This document shows positions 1-9,505 of a stretch of 64,000 bases of DNA, one piece after another; within the stretch, counting starts at the first letter, position 1; the number at the start of each line of letters is the position of its first letter. The notes under the pieces are model-generated. The model was not told the DNA's origin and did no database searches. It saw only the letters and a list, made by a program, of their open reading frames with translations. The stretch is from Caryophanales bacterium UBA6259 (lineage in GTDB: Bacteria; Bacillota; Bacilli; Tepidibacillales; Tepidibacillaceae): the NCBI GenBank assembly GCA_002441135.1, contig DJVJ01000038.1:212359-276358 (forward strand), in the 5' to 3' direction. The translations under genes were made by a program, and so were the position numbers.

Positions 1-10
1 ACAATAATAA

Positions 11-48
11 AAGAGAAGCGAATCTAACGCTTCTCTTTTAATTTTTTA
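11..48 (+). terminator. Intrinsic terminator of a gene left of the window
   Basis: A 10-bp perfect stem (arms at 11-20 and 28-37, AAGAGAAGCG and its complement) with a 7-nt loop is followed by a T-rich run. It most likely ends a plus-strand gene that lies outside the window. Confidence 0.7.
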
Positions 49-77
49 TATGGGGAAATTAAATGTATAAATTCAAA

Positions 78-104
78 AAGGAAGCACTGTAATTAGTGCT
101 TCCT
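78..104 (-). terminator. Terminator of the OsmC-like gene
   Basis: The arms GGAAGCACT and AGTGCTTCC form a stem around a 6-nt loop. Read on the minus strand, the stem is followed by TTTTTGAA. It lies about 20 nt past the stop of the OsmC-like gene. Confidence 0.75.
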
Positions 105-123
105 TCATATATTTTGTGAGTTA

Positions 124-588
124 TTAGTTTTGGCTTGTAGTAACTTCTGTTACGATATTTACTTCACCAGTAATACCAGTACCTAATCTTAAAGTATCAC
201 TTACTGGACATTTCTCTTCAGCAGTTTTAATTAAACGTTGAACACGGCTTTCTGGAGCATCAGTTACCATGTGAATGTTGAAACGAATTGCGCTAAATCC
301 TGGGCGTACATCCTTATCAGTACCCATAAAACCAGCTGGGTTCCAATCTCCCTCAACATCAACTTTTAAGTCTTTAATGTCTACATGGAATGCTTTTGAG
401 AAAACAGAAATAGTAATTGTCATGCAGCTACCAAGTGCAGATAATAACAATTCTGTAGGAGTCATTCCTAAGTTAGATCCACCCATTTGAGTTGGCTCAT
501 CAATAGTCACTTTAAAACCTCTTGCTTCTGCCTCTACTCTTAATCCCTCTTTTAATGTTACTGAAGCTTTCATCATTTGTCCTTCCAC
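124..588 (-). CDS. OsmC/Ohr-family protein (YhfA-like)
   Basis: This 154-residue protein has the OsmC-fold peroxidase layout. The two conserved redox cysteines are visible: Cys55 in the ALGSCMTITI helix and Cys127 in EKCPVSDTL. Known members reduce organic hydroperoxides or act in related thiol chemistry in the cytoplasm. The sequence fits the general OsmC/YhfA branch better than classical Ohr, so the substrate is uncertain. I kept the GTG start because GGGGGAGG sits 7 nt upstream; ATG codons 12 and 15 nt further in are alternatives. The gene stands alone, divergent from the next gene, with its own terminator. Confidence 0.85.
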   Translation of the reverse strand: MEGQMMKASVTLKEGLRVEAEARGFKVTIDEPTQMGGSNLGMTPTELLLSALGSCMTITISVFSKAFHVDIKDLKVDVEGDWNPAGFMGTDKDVRPGFSAIRFNIHMVTDAPESRVQRLIKTAEEKCPVSDTLRLGTGITGEVNIVTEVTTSQN

Positions 589-754
589 AGTAAAACCTCC
601 CCCAAATTCTTTAAATTATAATAATTCTTAAATAAGAATAAATCCTTGTGAAGAATTCCACAAAATTAGTATACGATAGGAAAAATAAAAAAGATAGATA
701 TAATATGATATGTTTACAATTTTGTCATATTTATTTTGTCTATTTTGTGAACAT

Positions 755-785
755 TTCTTATGTGAAAAAAGTTCTTATGTGAAAA
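755..785. repeat. Short direct repeat in the promoter region
   Basis: A 14-nt sequence, TTCTTATGTGAAAA, occurs twice in direct orientation (755-768 and 772-785), one every 17 nt. It lies about 80 nt upstream of the next plus-strand gene and could be a regulator site; no known operator is matched. Confidence 0.4.
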
Positions 786-865
786 CATTTCCAAAGAGCT
801 TTATGTTTGTTTTTTTAGTAAACTTGATATTATAATAATAATAGCTTTTTTTAGGAGGTAAAATC

Positions 866-1177
866 ATGGTAGCGGACAGTTTTCAATTTGTTTTTGACAA
901 AAGGCTCGGAATTTCAGTACCTCATTTTGACAAAGATTGGGAAGATTATACTTTTGAGGAACAACACAAAATTATCGATTTATGGGAGAAAGAAAGGGCA
1001 AAAATACCTGATCGAGTGAAGGAAATTGAACAAGAAATTTTGGATAAACAAGAAATGATGTTTAAAATGTCTTTCGAAGATTATGTAGAACTTCACAAAG
1101 AGATTGTTGATATGTCCAGTGCAATCAATGATTTAAATATATGGTTTAGAACCCATGGAGAAATTTCCAATGAGTAA
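866..1177 (+). CDS. Small hypothetical protein
   Basis: I do not recognise a family for this 103-residue, acidic, mostly helical protein. It has no signal peptide or membrane segment, so it is probably cytoplasmic. Residues 39-65 are rich in Glu and Lys and could form a coiled coil. The start is well supported: TTAGGAGGTAAAATC directly precedes the ATG. A terminator follows about 25 nt after the stop, so it is probably a single-gene unit, although another small helical protein with an equally strong RBS follows. A 14-nt direct repeat lies in its upstream region. Confidence 0.7.
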   Translation: MVADSFQFVFDKRLGISVPHFDKDWEDYTFEEQHKIIDLWEKERAKIPDRVKEIEQEILDKQEMMFKMSFEDYVELHKEIVDMSSAINDLNIWFRTHGEISNE

Positions 1178-1201
1178 AAATAATTAAATATAGAATTATT
1201 T

Positions 1202-1232
1202 ACCTTTATTCAAGAGAATAAAGGTTTTTTTG
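1202..1232 (+). terminator. Intrinsic terminator
   Basis: The 9-bp arms ACCTTTATT and AATAAAGGT enclose a 6-nt loop and are followed by a run of T. It ends the small gene just upstream. Confidence 0.85.
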
Positions 1233-1275
1233 TGGTTAAAAATAAAAATAATCACAAAATAAGGAGGTTATAAGG

Positions 1276-1473
1276 ATGGCAGTTTTATCAAAGGAAGAAA
1301 GTGTTCAATTAGTAACTATCTGGCTAGAACAGATTTATCAAGAAAATCCCTCGATAGAAATGATGGAATTAAAATATAAGGTCCTTGAATATTGGAATAA
1401 AGAACTCTTAAAAACCCAAACATTAGAATATATTTATTCTGCAATAGAAGAATATGAAAAATGGATTTCTTAA
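1276..1473 (+). CDS. Small hypothetical protein
   Basis: This encodes 65 residues with no family I recognise. The composition (many Glu, Tyr, Trp, Leu) suggests a small soluble helical protein; there is no cysteine and no membrane segment. AAGGAGG with suitable spacing precedes the ATG, which is the main evidence that it is expressed. It follows a terminator and so must have its own promoter in the AT-rich stretch 1233-1260 or rely on readthrough. Confidence 0.6.
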   Translation: MAVLSKEESVQLVTIWLEQIYQENPSIEMMELKYKVLEYWNKELLKTQTLEYIYSAIEEYEKWIS

Positions 1474-1581
1474 GTAAAAGTATTTAGGCCACTCTTATCA
1501 TCAAAACCAAAATGTGTTAATCTAGACATTGGAATTCAATTATTATAATTGTATGACTACAGAAGATAGGGGCCTATTTAC

Positions 1582-2154
1582 ATGAAGTTCATATTCTATA
1601 CAACAAATCAAGAGAAGCTTGCTGAGGCAAAGATTGCTCTAGCTGCTTTTGGCTTTGAGGTGGAAGGAAGAAGCTTTCCTTTTATTGAACCAACCAAAGG
1701 AACAATGGAAGATATTGCAAGCTATAAGCTTTCACAAATAAAGCATGATGATGATTCTCCAATCATGGTAGATGATTCGGGAATTTATTTTGAGGCATAT
1801 CCAGGGTTTCCTGGTATTTTAACCAAAAGAACATTTAGAACGCTTGGCTATAAAGGGATTCGTAAGCTGTTAGATGGAGAAACACGCAGAGCCTTTTTTC
1901 AGGGTGCAATTGCTTTGCGCTGGCAAGGGGAAATTAAAACATTTATAGGGGAAACCTATGGCAGCATCATCACAAATATCCCTCTAGATCTTGCTAATGA
2001 TCTCAAATTCCCATTTGACCCTATTTTTATTCCTGATGGTGACAATAGAGTATTAAGTGAAATGTCTCTTGAACAGCGAGTAGCCTATTCTTATCGGAGA
2101 AAAGCATTGAACGCATTGGTTGAATGGTTAACTCAACATGCAATAAAACGGTAA
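1582..2154 (+). CDS. Non-canonical purine NTP pyrophosphatase (HAM1/RdgB family)
   Basis: This family hydrolyses dITP, ITP and XTP to the monophosphate and pyrophosphate and keeps deaminated purines out of nucleic acids. The 190-residue length is typical. Family landmarks are in order: an N-terminal TTNQEKLAEAK nucleotide-binding loop, VDDSGIYFEA around residue 64 with the metal-binding acidic pair, FDPIFIP near residue 149, and a C-terminal YSYRRKAL in place of the usual SHRxKAL. AGGGG lies upstream of the ATG. It is followed by a terminator and is probably monocistronic. Confidence 0.88.
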   Translation: MKFIFYTTNQEKLAEAKIALAAFGFEVEGRSFPFIEPTKGTMEDIASYKLSQIKHDDDSPIMVDDSGIYFEAYPGFPGILTKRTFRTLGYKGIRKLLDGETRRAFFQGAIALRWQGEIKTFIGETYGSIITNIPLDLANDLKFPFDPIFIPDGDNRVLSEMSLEQRVAYSYRRKALNALVEWLTQHAIKR

Positions 2155-2185
2155 AATATTTCGAAAAACGAATTAATCGAATGAT

Positions 2186-2221
2186 AAACGACCACTCTTT
2201 TAAAAAAATGGTCGTTTTTTT
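2186..2221 (+). terminator. Intrinsic terminator of the nucleotide pyrophosphatase gene
   Basis: AAACGACCA and TGGTCGTTT form a 9-bp stem followed by a T run, starting about 30 nt after the stop codon. Confidence 0.85.
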
Positions 2222-2322
2222 CTGTTTTTGCGTTTTTTTAACAGTAGGTGTTTTTCCTATTTCATATTATACTAATCTAATCAAACTAAAAAACTTACGA
2301 GAATAGAGGGTAACGGAAAATC

Positions 2323-3570
2323 ATGAATTATCCTTTGGACATTATTAACAAAAATAAACGATTTAGTATTATAAATGGAATCTACTCTACGATAGCGAAT
2401 AGCTATGGTGGATTTGTTGCTTTATATGCCATCCATGTGCTTGGTGCAAATCATCAACAGGTAGGATTAATTAATTCATTACCGGCGATTACTAGTTTAA
2501 TCACCATCATTATTGGTGGATTATGGTTTAGTCAATTAACAGTGAAAAAGCGATTTTGCGGTCTTTCAATCTTGTTTACCCGAAGTGTGCTGCTGTTTAT
2601 TGCCCTTATCCCTTTTTTACCTAATTATCAAGCATGGGTTTTCGTTCTTTTAATCGGATTCATGAGTATCCCAGGTAGCTTAGCAAATCTTTCATGGCAA
2701 TCTTTCATTGGTGACTTGGTTCCAGAAAGGGAAAGAGGACAATTCTTTAGTAATCGAAACCGTATTTTAACTATCGTAGGAATGATTGCCACCGCTTTCT
2801 TAGGAGTAATTCTTAATCGTTATGATGCGGCATATCCATATCCCTACCAAATATTGTTTGTCGTGGCCTTTCTCTTTGGTATATTAGAAACTTATTATTT
2901 ATTCAAACATGTGGAGTTTCCTATACAAAAGCCACAAGTAAAAGAGCAAATAAAAATCTTTATTAAAATAAAAGGGATGCTGAAGCAGAAACCATTTCTA
3001 TTTTTTCTTTCGAGTTCTGTTCTATTTAATTTTGGTTGGCAAATGGCTTGGCCATTATTTAATATTTATCAAATTGAATATGCTCATGCTACTGCCTTTT
3101 GGCTTAGTTTATTTACAGTGACTAATCAATTGTCGCAAATTATCACCTATCGTTGGTGGGGTAGAATGGCAGACAAGTACGGGAACTCAATGATGCTTTT
3201 TATTGCAAGTGCCGGGATGGCTACTGCACCCTTTTTAACGATATTATCTACTAATCTAATCTATTTAACAGTTATAAACCTTTGGACAGGGGCATTTTTG
3301 GCCGGAACCAACCTGTTGCTATTTAATCAATTATTAAAGGTAACAACTGATGAGGAACGTTCCTCCTATATCACATTATATACGGTATTTATCGGGTTTA
3401 TTGGTTTTATTGCACCACAGATTGGTGTTTGGCTTTTAGGTCAAATAGGGATGATTACGACGATGAATTTGTCTTCAATACTTCGCTTTTTTGGAGGTAT
3501 TGCCTTTCTTGTCGTCGCAATAGTAATTGATAAAACAAATATTAAAGTAAAAAAAACAGATGCTCATTAA
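2323..3570 (+). CDS. MFS transporter
   Basis: This 415-residue protein has about 12 hydrophobic membrane segments and a central cytoplasmic loop rich in Lys (residues 200-220), the usual plan of a major facilitator permease in the cytoplasmic membrane. An early loop carries VPERERGQFFSNRNR, a basic motif of the type often seen between helices 4 and 5 of such carriers. The substrate cannot be read from sequence. The RBS before the ATG is weak (GAGGGTAACGG). A terminator overlaps the stop codon, so the gene is transcribed alone or as the end of a unit. Confidence 0.85.
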   Translation: MNYPLDIINKNKRFSIINGIYSTIANSYGGFVALYAIHVLGANHQQVGLINSLPAITSLITIIIGGLWFSQLTVKKRFCGLSILFTRSVLLFIALIPFLPNYQAWVFVLLIGFMSIPGSLANLSWQSFIGDLVPERERGQFFSNRNRILTIVGMIATAFLGVILNRYDAAYPYPYQILFVVAFLFGILETYYLFKHVEFPIQKPQVKEQIKIFIKIKGMLKQKPFLFFLSSSVLFNFGWQMAWPLFNIYQIEYAHATAFWLSLFTVTNQLSQIITYRWWGRMADKYGNSMMLFIASAGMATAPFLTILSTNLIYLTVINLWTGAFLAGTNLLLFNQLLKVTTDEERSSYITLYTVFIGFIGFIAPQIGVWLLGQIGMITTMNLSSILRFFGGIAFLVVAIVIDKTNIKVKKTDAH

Positions 3571-3588
3571 AGTAAGCATCTGTTTTTG
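3552..3588 (+). terminator. Intrinsic terminator overlapping the stop codon
   Basis: AAACAGATGCT and AGCATCTGTTT pair around a 10-nt loop, followed by T residues. The 5' arm lies in the last codons of the MFS gene. Confidence 0.85.
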
Positions 3589-3672
3589 TTTAACTTAAAG
3601 TTAATTGTTGAATGGGAACATGGATTCGTATACACTAAAGATGGAGAACATTGGCAAGATGGAGGTAAAAAA

Positions 3673-4941
3673 ATGACAAGCTTTCGCTTTATTCATACAG
3701 CAGATTTACATTTAGATACCCCTTTTACAGGTTTAAAGAAGTTACCTGATTCCATATTTGAACAAATAAAACAGTCTACTTTTCAGTCATTTGATCAAAT
3801 TGTGGAATTATGCATCCGTTATAAAGTGGATTTTCTGGTGATTGCTGGGGATATTTTTGATTTAGAGGATCGAAGCCTAAGAGCGCAAATCTTTCTACGA
3901 AGTCGTTTAGAAAAGCTTAGTGATCATGGCATACATACCTATATGATTCATGGAAATCATGATCCTAATGATCAGGTAAAGGCATGGATGAATTGGCCAG
4001 AAAAAGTACATATATTTTCTGATCAGCAGGTGGAATCTGTTATCTTTAGCAAAGACAATCAGGAATTAGCATTAATCATGGGTCAAAGCTATCCTACAAA
4101 AGAATTTAAAGAGCGAATTGTACAGTATTATCAGCGAGATAAAGAAAAAAACCTTTTCCATATTGGCATTCTTCATACGAATGTTGATGGCAACAAAGAT
4201 CATGATAGCTATGCGCCTAGTAGCTTTAAAGAGCTAGTAAATCAAGAGATGGATTATTGGGCTTTAGGACACATTCATAAAAGCACCATTCTTTCTAGCC
4301 AAAAACCTTATATTGTCTATCCTGGTAATCATCAAGGCAGAAATAAGAAGGAAAAAGGAACTAAAGGGTGTTATATAGTAGAAGTAAAGCAGAATCAAGT
4401 AGAAAAAATGGATTGGGTAGAAACATCGCAGATTATTTGGGAAGAGATTGAGGTAGACATCTCCCAAATTGCTCATATGCCAACTTTAATAGAGAAAATA
4501 GAAGAAAAGATTGAAATGGCCATTGAATATTGGAAAAAGCCTTTAATCCTTCAGATTCACTTGCAAGGTGAAACAGAGCTGCATTTTGAACTGACTCAGG
4601 AGATTAAACAAGAAGAGCTAAGAGAATGGTTAAATGGGCGATTTGAAAAAGAGCTTCACTGGGTCTATATCGATCAACTCTATGTGGAAACAATCGCTTT
4701 TGGTTTGGAGAAATGGATAGAAAAAGGCACTTTTCTAGGAGATTACATCAACGAGCTAGAAATTTTTCTTCAAGAAACTGAAATATTGGATTTAAAAAAA
4801 GAAGTTTTTGAGGAGCTTTTCAAAAACCGTGCGATAAAAACACATTTACCTAACGAATTCGTAGATTTACCAGAACAGCTAGCAAAAGACACAAAGAATC
4901 TTATCTATCAATATTTTGTTAGGGAGGACATTAAACGTTGA
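3673..4941 (+). CDS. yhaO: Metallophosphoesterase, YhaO/SbcD-like DNA repair exonuclease
   Basis: This encodes 422 residues. The calcineurin-like phosphoesterase motifs are in order near the N-terminus: HTADLHLD (residues 8-15), AGDIFD, GNHD, LHTN and GHIH, which together bind two metal ions. Such enzymes act on DNA with a partner SMC-like ATPase, and that partner follows immediately with a 4-nt overlap. An upstream in-frame start at 3586 would add 29 residues but overlaps the previous terminator. The ATG at 3673 has GGAGG 7 nt upstream and begins right before the first motif, so I chose it. The C-terminal half (DNA-binding/cap region) is divergent. Confidence 0.88.
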   Translation: MTSFRFIHTADLHLDTPFTGLKKLPDSIFEQIKQSTFQSFDQIVELCIRYKVDFLVIAGDIFDLEDRSLRAQIFLRSRLEKLSDHGIHTYMIHGNHDPNDQVKAWMNWPEKVHIFSDQQVESVIFSKDNQELALIMGQSYPTKEFKERIVQYYQRDKEKNLFHIGILHTNVDGNKDHDSYAPSSFKELVNQEMDYWALGHIHKSTILSSQKPYIVYPGNHQGRNKKEKGTKGCYIVEVKQNQVEKMDWVETSQIIWEEIEVDISQIAHMPTLIEKIEEKIEMAIEYWKKPLILQIHLQGETELHFELTQEIKQEELREWLNGRFEKELHWVYIDQLYVETIAFGLEKWIEKGTFLGDYINELEIFLQETEILDLKKEVFEELFKNRAIKTHLPNEFVDLPEQLAKDTKNLIYQYFVREDIKR

Positions 4942-7900
4942 TTATTGATACTATACAAATTTATGGGTTTGGTAAGCTAAAGGAGACCACTATAGATTTA
5001 AAACCGGGAATTAATGTAATTGAAGGCTTGAATGAAGCAGGGAAAAGTACAATTATGGCATTTATTCGAGCAATATTTTTTGGGTTTGAGATAAACCGCA
5101 ATCCGCATCTTCGCTATGAGCCGATTCATGGTGGGGTTTTTGGTGGCGCAATAAATCTCCGCAATGAAAAGGGAGAACAAATTCGCATTGAAAGGGTTTA
5201 TCGTAAAAAAGTAACCGGGGATGTAAAGGTTTTTCTAGCCGATGGAAGTACAGGAGATGAAGAGGTATTAAGCCAGCTTCTTGGAAGAATGAATGAGAAA
5301 ATCTTTAAACAAATTTTCACCTTTGGATTAACAGAACTTCAGCAAATAGAAGCATTACAGGACCATGAAATCAATGGTTTTATCTATAATTCAACTATGG
5401 GTGTCGCTAAACAAATTCTTGTAATGAAACAGGATTTGCAGAAAAAAAGGCAAAATCTATTTAAATCAGGAGGTAAAAATCCTAGCATTAATCAAACCCT
5501 TCAAGAATTAGATCGCATTAAGCAGCAGATAGAAAGTATTAAAAGAAAAAATGAAAAGCATTTCCTTTCAACACAAAGGATTATAGAGCTAGACCAAAGC
5601 ATCAAAGACTTAGAGCAAACAATTTTCAGTAGAAATAAAGAGCTTGAATGGCTGGAAAAGGTTAACCATTATCAAAAATATGCAGATAGACTTAGAGCTA
5701 TTGATAATCAGTTGGAAAACGAATATAGCAATATCCCTCTATTTCCTGAAAACGGGATACAGCGTTTGGAAGGCATAGAGGAAAAGCTAAAGGAATATGT
5801 TGGTCAATTAGAAGAAATCAATTTTAAAATAAATGAATTAGAAGAAACGCAAAAGCACCTACAGAAAAATCCATTTCTTGCTCCTATATTAACTAGAATA
5901 GAATTGGTTAAAGATAATTGGCGGTTATATCAAAAAAATGACGAAGCATTGATAGAGAAGAACTTGGAATTCGAATTGATACAAAAGAAAATAAAAGAAC
6001 AGCTTAATGAATTAGGTGCTGGCTATTCTGAAGAAATAATCAAAGAAATGAACTTTTCTATAAATGATAAGCAAATTGCACAGGTATTAATCAATGATAT
6101 AAATGTAAAGCAGGAACAATTAAAAGCAACCCACAATCAATTAAGCGTAATACAAAGACAGTGGCGGGAATTGGAAGAGGATTTAAAGGATTTAAATTAT
6201 CAAACATTGGAGGATAACAACGATGCCTTGCAGGTCTTACGTTTTATTGAAGAAAAATGGAGAGAATTAAAGGAAAATCAAAGCGAAAAACATCAATCGC
6301 TCGTAAAAAAAGAGGGCTTACAACAGCAAATCACTTCTTTTAGAAGTAAAAGAATGAGTCCTTATATATTTCACAGCTTTAGTTTTCTTCTACTCATCTT
6401 TGGAATATTTTCATTGTTAAATAATGATTGGATCAATGGTGTATTTGTGTCGAGCTTAGCTATAGGATTATCCTTTTTCGCCAGACAAACTCAAGTTAAG
6501 GACAAAAAATGGATAAGACAACAAGAGACTATAATCAAAAATGAGGAAAACAGGATTAATGAACTAGAAAATAATATCCTTCATATCCATAATGAGACTT
6601 TCCCTACCTTGAAAAAATGGGGATTAGAACGTCTAGACCAGTCAACCATTGATCAATTAAGACAATGGAAGGAGAAATATCTAAAACAGGCTGATCGCTC
6701 TCAATATGGTAAACAGAAAAAGTTAGAAATTGATCATTTGCTTGAAGAAAAGAAGTTACAGGAAGAAGCACTCCATCAAGAATGGATCAAATGGAAAGCT
6801 TGGTTGGCAAATCATCATCTGGATGTAAGAACAGAGCCATCTTTTCTGCTAACCTTGATTAATAAAATAGAACAAATAAAGAGTCAGCTAGAACAACGTG
6901 ATTTTCTTCATGAGCAGAAGCAGTTAATCCAAAACAAAAAAATGCAATATCATCAGGAATTAGAAGAATTGCTTTCAATTTCTCAGATCGATTCGGTAGG
7001 CTCTTACGAAGCTAAGCTAGAGAGAATCGTTTCGGAGAAAAATAGATATATGGAAATTGAGGAAAAACAAATAAAAATACAAGATCAGCTTTTAACGCTT
7101 AAAGGCCAATTTAAAATGCTAGAAACAAAAATGGATACTGAAAAGAAAAATAGAGAGGCATTATTTACTTACGCCAAGGTAAAGGATAAAGAAGCGTTTT
7201 TTCATCAACAAAAAAGGTATGATGAGTATGTCCAATTAAAGGAGGAAAAAAATCTCATTCTCTTAGGAATGAAAAGTAGTTGTCGAACAGAGGAAGAGTT
7301 TGAGCGGCTAAAGCTAGAGATTACAGAAGCTCCTCCAACCATCTTACAAAAGATGTCCGTTTTAGAAAGGGAAATTCAAACATTAAATCAGTCACTAAAA
7401 GACCAGGCTGAAACAAAGGGACAGCTTCAAAATCAAATCGACGAAATAGAAGGTGACCATTCTTTAAGTCATCTCCTACAAGAATATGCGGAATTACAAG
7501 CCATTTTAGTAGAACAAACAAAAGAATGGATGAAGCTTACCTTAGCTGATCATGTAATGGACAGAACTATGGAAATCTATGAGACAGAAAAGCAACCACT
7601 GGTTATACAAAACGCAACAACTTATTTTCAGCAGATGACTAATTATCAATATTCAAAAATTATTGCTCCAATTGGAGAAAAGGAAATTGAAGTAGTAAGA
7701 AGGGATGGCCAAAGATTTTTACCATTATTTTTGAGTAGAGGAACAATTGAACAGTTATTTTTGTCAATGCGATTCGCATTTATTAAAGAGTTTTCCAAAG
7801 AAAGCTTAGTACCTGTGGTTTTAGACGATATTTTTGTCAATTTTGATCCTAATCGATTACAAAACGCGATTAAGGCGATTAATCAATTCGCGGAAGATTA

Positions 7901-7997
7901 TCAGGTGTTATTATTTACTTGCCATCCACATGTTACTCGATTAATTAATGATACTATTGATAAAGATAATTTCCATTATTACAATTTGATATCCTAA
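4938..7997 (+). CDS. yhaN: SMC-like AAA ATPase, YhaN family
   Basis: This 1019-residue protein is the ATPase partner of the nuclease just upstream. The Walker A GLNEAGKST is at residues 30-38. Two long coiled-coil stretches rich in Glu, Lys and Gln follow, and the C-terminus has a Walker B-type VVLDDIFVNFDPNR and a final CHPH switch region. Unusually, residues about 475-518 form two hydrophobic membrane-like segments in the middle of the coiled coil, as in Bacillus YhaN, which suggests membrane association. Translation starts at TTG, whose T precedes the stop of the nuclease gene (overlap), with GGGAGG upstream. This indicates coupled expression. A role in DNA end processing is inferred from the pair. 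Confidence 0.87.
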   Translation: MIIDTIQIYGFGKLKETTIDLKPGINVIEGLNEAGKSTIMAFIRAIFFGFEINRNPHLRYEPIHGGVFGGAINLRNEKGEQIRIERVYRKKVTGDVKVFLADGSTGDEEVLSQLLGRMNEKIFKQIFTFGLTELQQIEALQDHEINGFIYNSTMGVAKQILVMKQDLQKKRQNLFKSGGKNPSINQTLQELDRIKQQIESIKRKNEKHFLSTQRIIELDQSIKDLEQTIFSRNKELEWLEKVNHYQKYADRLRAIDNQLENEYSNIPLFPENGIQRLEGIEEKLKEYVGQLEEINFKINELEETQKHLQKNPFLAPILTRIELVKDNWRLYQKNDEALIEKNLEFELIQKKIKEQLNELGAGYSEEIIKEMNFSINDKQIAQVLINDINVKQEQLKATHNQLSVIQRQWRELEEDLKDLNYQTLEDNNDALQVLRFIEEKWRELKENQSEKHQSLVKKEGLQQQITSFRSKRMSPYIFHSFSFLLLIFGIFSLLNNDWINGVFVSSLAIGLSFFARQTQVKDKKWIRQQETIIKNEENRINELENNILHIHNETFPTLKKWGLERLDQSTIDQLRQWKEKYLKQADRSQYGKQKKLEIDHLLEEKKLQEEALHQEWIKWKAWLANHHLDVRTEPSFLLTLINKIEQIKSQLEQRDFLHEQKQLIQNKKMQYHQELEELLSISQIDSVGSYEAKLERIVSEKNRYMEIEEKQIKIQDQLLTLKGQFKMLETKMDTEKKNREALFTYAKVKDKEAFFHQQKRYDEYVQLKEEKNLILLGMKSSCRTEEEFERLKLEITEAPPTILQKMSVLEREIQTLNQSLKDQAETKGQLQNQIDEIEGDHSLSHLLQEYAELQAILVEQTKEWMKLTLADHVMDRTMEIYETEKQPLVIQNATTYFQQMTNYQYSKIIAPIGEKEIEVVRRDGQRFLPLFLSRGTIEQLFLSMRFAFIKEFSKESLVPVVLDDIFVNFDPNRLQNAIKAINQFAEDYQVLLFTCHPHVTRLINDTIDKDNFHYYNLIS

Positions 7998-8138
7998 TCA
8001 TTTAAGGCTATTTATCCTTTTTTCTGGCAAACAAACGGCTATTCTCCAAGCCAAATGTTTATTCACATAATAGTCTAAAATGGTAGATGCAGAAATAAAA
8101 CCGACTAAAGGCCAATCAATCGACCGTAAAAATGTCAT
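7998..8138 (-). CDS. Putative 46-residue small protein
   Basis: This short minus-strand frame encodes 46 residues. It begins MTFLRSIDWP, has a moderately hydrophobic stretch (residues 11-21) and ends in a basic tail. An AAGGGGTG ribosome binding site sits 6 nt before the ATG. The frame fills most of the otherwise empty gap between the YhaN-like gene and the next MFS gene, and its stop abuts the YhaN stop. I recognise no family. Chance cannot be excluded at this length, so conservation in relatives would decide. Confidence 0.4.
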   Translation of the reverse strand: MTFLRSIDWPLVGFISASTILDYYVNKHLAWRIAVCLPEKRINSLK

Positions 8139-8275
8139 GGCATTCACCCCTTTGTATATCATATGCGCGATTTAAGATGTACGGCCCCTAAATTTTTCTA
8201 TATTCATGTATATCTTTTCAATGGCAGGGATTACAGTTAAAATGGTGTGAGAGGAAATACAGAAGGAGACTAATT

Positions 8276-9505
8276 ATGTTCAACAGAAAACAACAACAAA
8301 GATACCCAACCGTTATTTGGCTTTTAGCGATAGGAATGACAATTAATGTCACAGGAAATTCTTTTTTATGGCCTTTAAACACCATCTATATTACTCAGGT
8401 GTTAGGAAAAACAGTTACCGCAGCTGGTTTTGTATTAATGCTACAATCTGGAGCTGGTATATTAGGTAATTTAATAGGTGGTTGGTTATTTGATCAAATC
8501 GGTGGAAAACGCTCGATTCTTTCAGGAATTATTTTATCGACTGTAACAGTTACTCTTTTAGCGTTTTTTAATGAGTGGGAGCTATATATTACATTTATGC
8601 TACTATTAGGCTTTAGCAATGGATTAGTCTTCCCATCTATGTATGCAATGGCAGGAACCATTTGGCCAGAAGGAGGAAGAAAGGCTTTTAATTTAATATA
8701 TGTAGCTCAAAATTTAGGAGTAGCAGTGGGTTCAGCATTTGGTGGAATTGTTGCGTCTTTTTCTTTTCAATTAATTTTTCTAGTGAATGCCGCTACATTT
8801 ATTGCTTTCTTTTTTCTGATGATTTTTGGTTTCAAAAAAGAACATTGGCAAAAAGCACAGGAAGGTAAAGTTGATCATCGAGATATTTTACCACAAAATG
8901 GATTGTTAAGAGGAAATTCAACTCGTTTTATTTCCTTAATGATTCTTTCGATTGCGTTTGTTTTGGCTTGGATTCCATACGTGCAGTGGCAGACTAGTCT
9001 TTCTGCGTATATGGCTAATTTAGGAATACCATTAAATAAATATAGCTTGCTTTGGACAATCAATGGTGCATTAATTGTATTAGGACAACCTCTCATTGTT
9101 TTTACTACCAATCATTTTTTAAAAACAGTGAAAAAACAGCTTTTAGCTGGTAGCATCATCTTTCTTATCGCTTTTGGTATTCTATATGGAAATACAGCTT
9201 ATGTAGGATTTGTTTTTGGAATGATTATTATGACTATCGCTGAAATGTTAGTATGGCCAGCAGTTCCATCTGCTGCTCAGGATATGGCACCAAAAGGAAA
9301 AGAAGGATTTTATCAGGGAGTAGTAGGTAGTGCAGGCTCTACTGGTAGAATGATAGGGCCTTTATTAGGGGGCATTCTTTTTGAAAATCTGGGTGTTAAT
9401 AATCTAATTCTGATCATGCTAGGGCTATATATTTTGTCAGGGATTGCTTTTATGAACTATGATTATATGATTAAAAGAAAAGAGAAGAGGGATGAAGTTG
9501 CCTAA
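8276..9505 (+). CDS. MFS transporter
   Basis: This 409-residue membrane protein has about 12 transmembrane segments in two halves. Loop 2-3 carries the MFS signature-like GGWLFDQIGGKRS (about residues 68-80), which supports a drug or metabolite exporter of the major facilitator superfamily. AGAAGGAGAC precedes the ATG. The 3' end overlaps the next gene by 14 nt, so the two are probably translated together. The substrate is unknown. Confidence 0.88.
   Translation: MFNRKQQQRYPTVIWLLAIGMTINVTGNSFLWPLNTIYITQVLGKTVTAAGFVLMLQSGAGILGNLIGGWLFDQIGGKRSILSGIILSTVTVTLLAFFNEWELYITFMLLLGFSNGLVFPSMYAMAGTIWPEGGRKAFNLIYVAQNLGVAVGSAFGGIVASFSFQLIFLVNAATFIAFFFLMIFGFKKEHWQKAQEGKVDHRDILPQNGLLRGNSTRFISLMILSIAFVLAWIPYVQWQTSLSAYMANLGIPLNKYSLLWTINGALIVLGQPLIVFTTNHFLKTVKKQLLAGSIIFLIAFGILYGNTAYVGFVFGMIIMTIAEMLVWPAVPSAAQDMAPKGKEGFYQGVVGSAGSTGRMIGPLLGGILFENLGVNNLILIMLGLYILSGIAFMNYDYMIKRKEKRDEVA

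Noticed and set aside
2124..2306. 60-residue frame after the pyrophosphatase gene
   Set aside because: It overlaps the end of the real gene and spans a clear terminator hairpin; it has no RBS.
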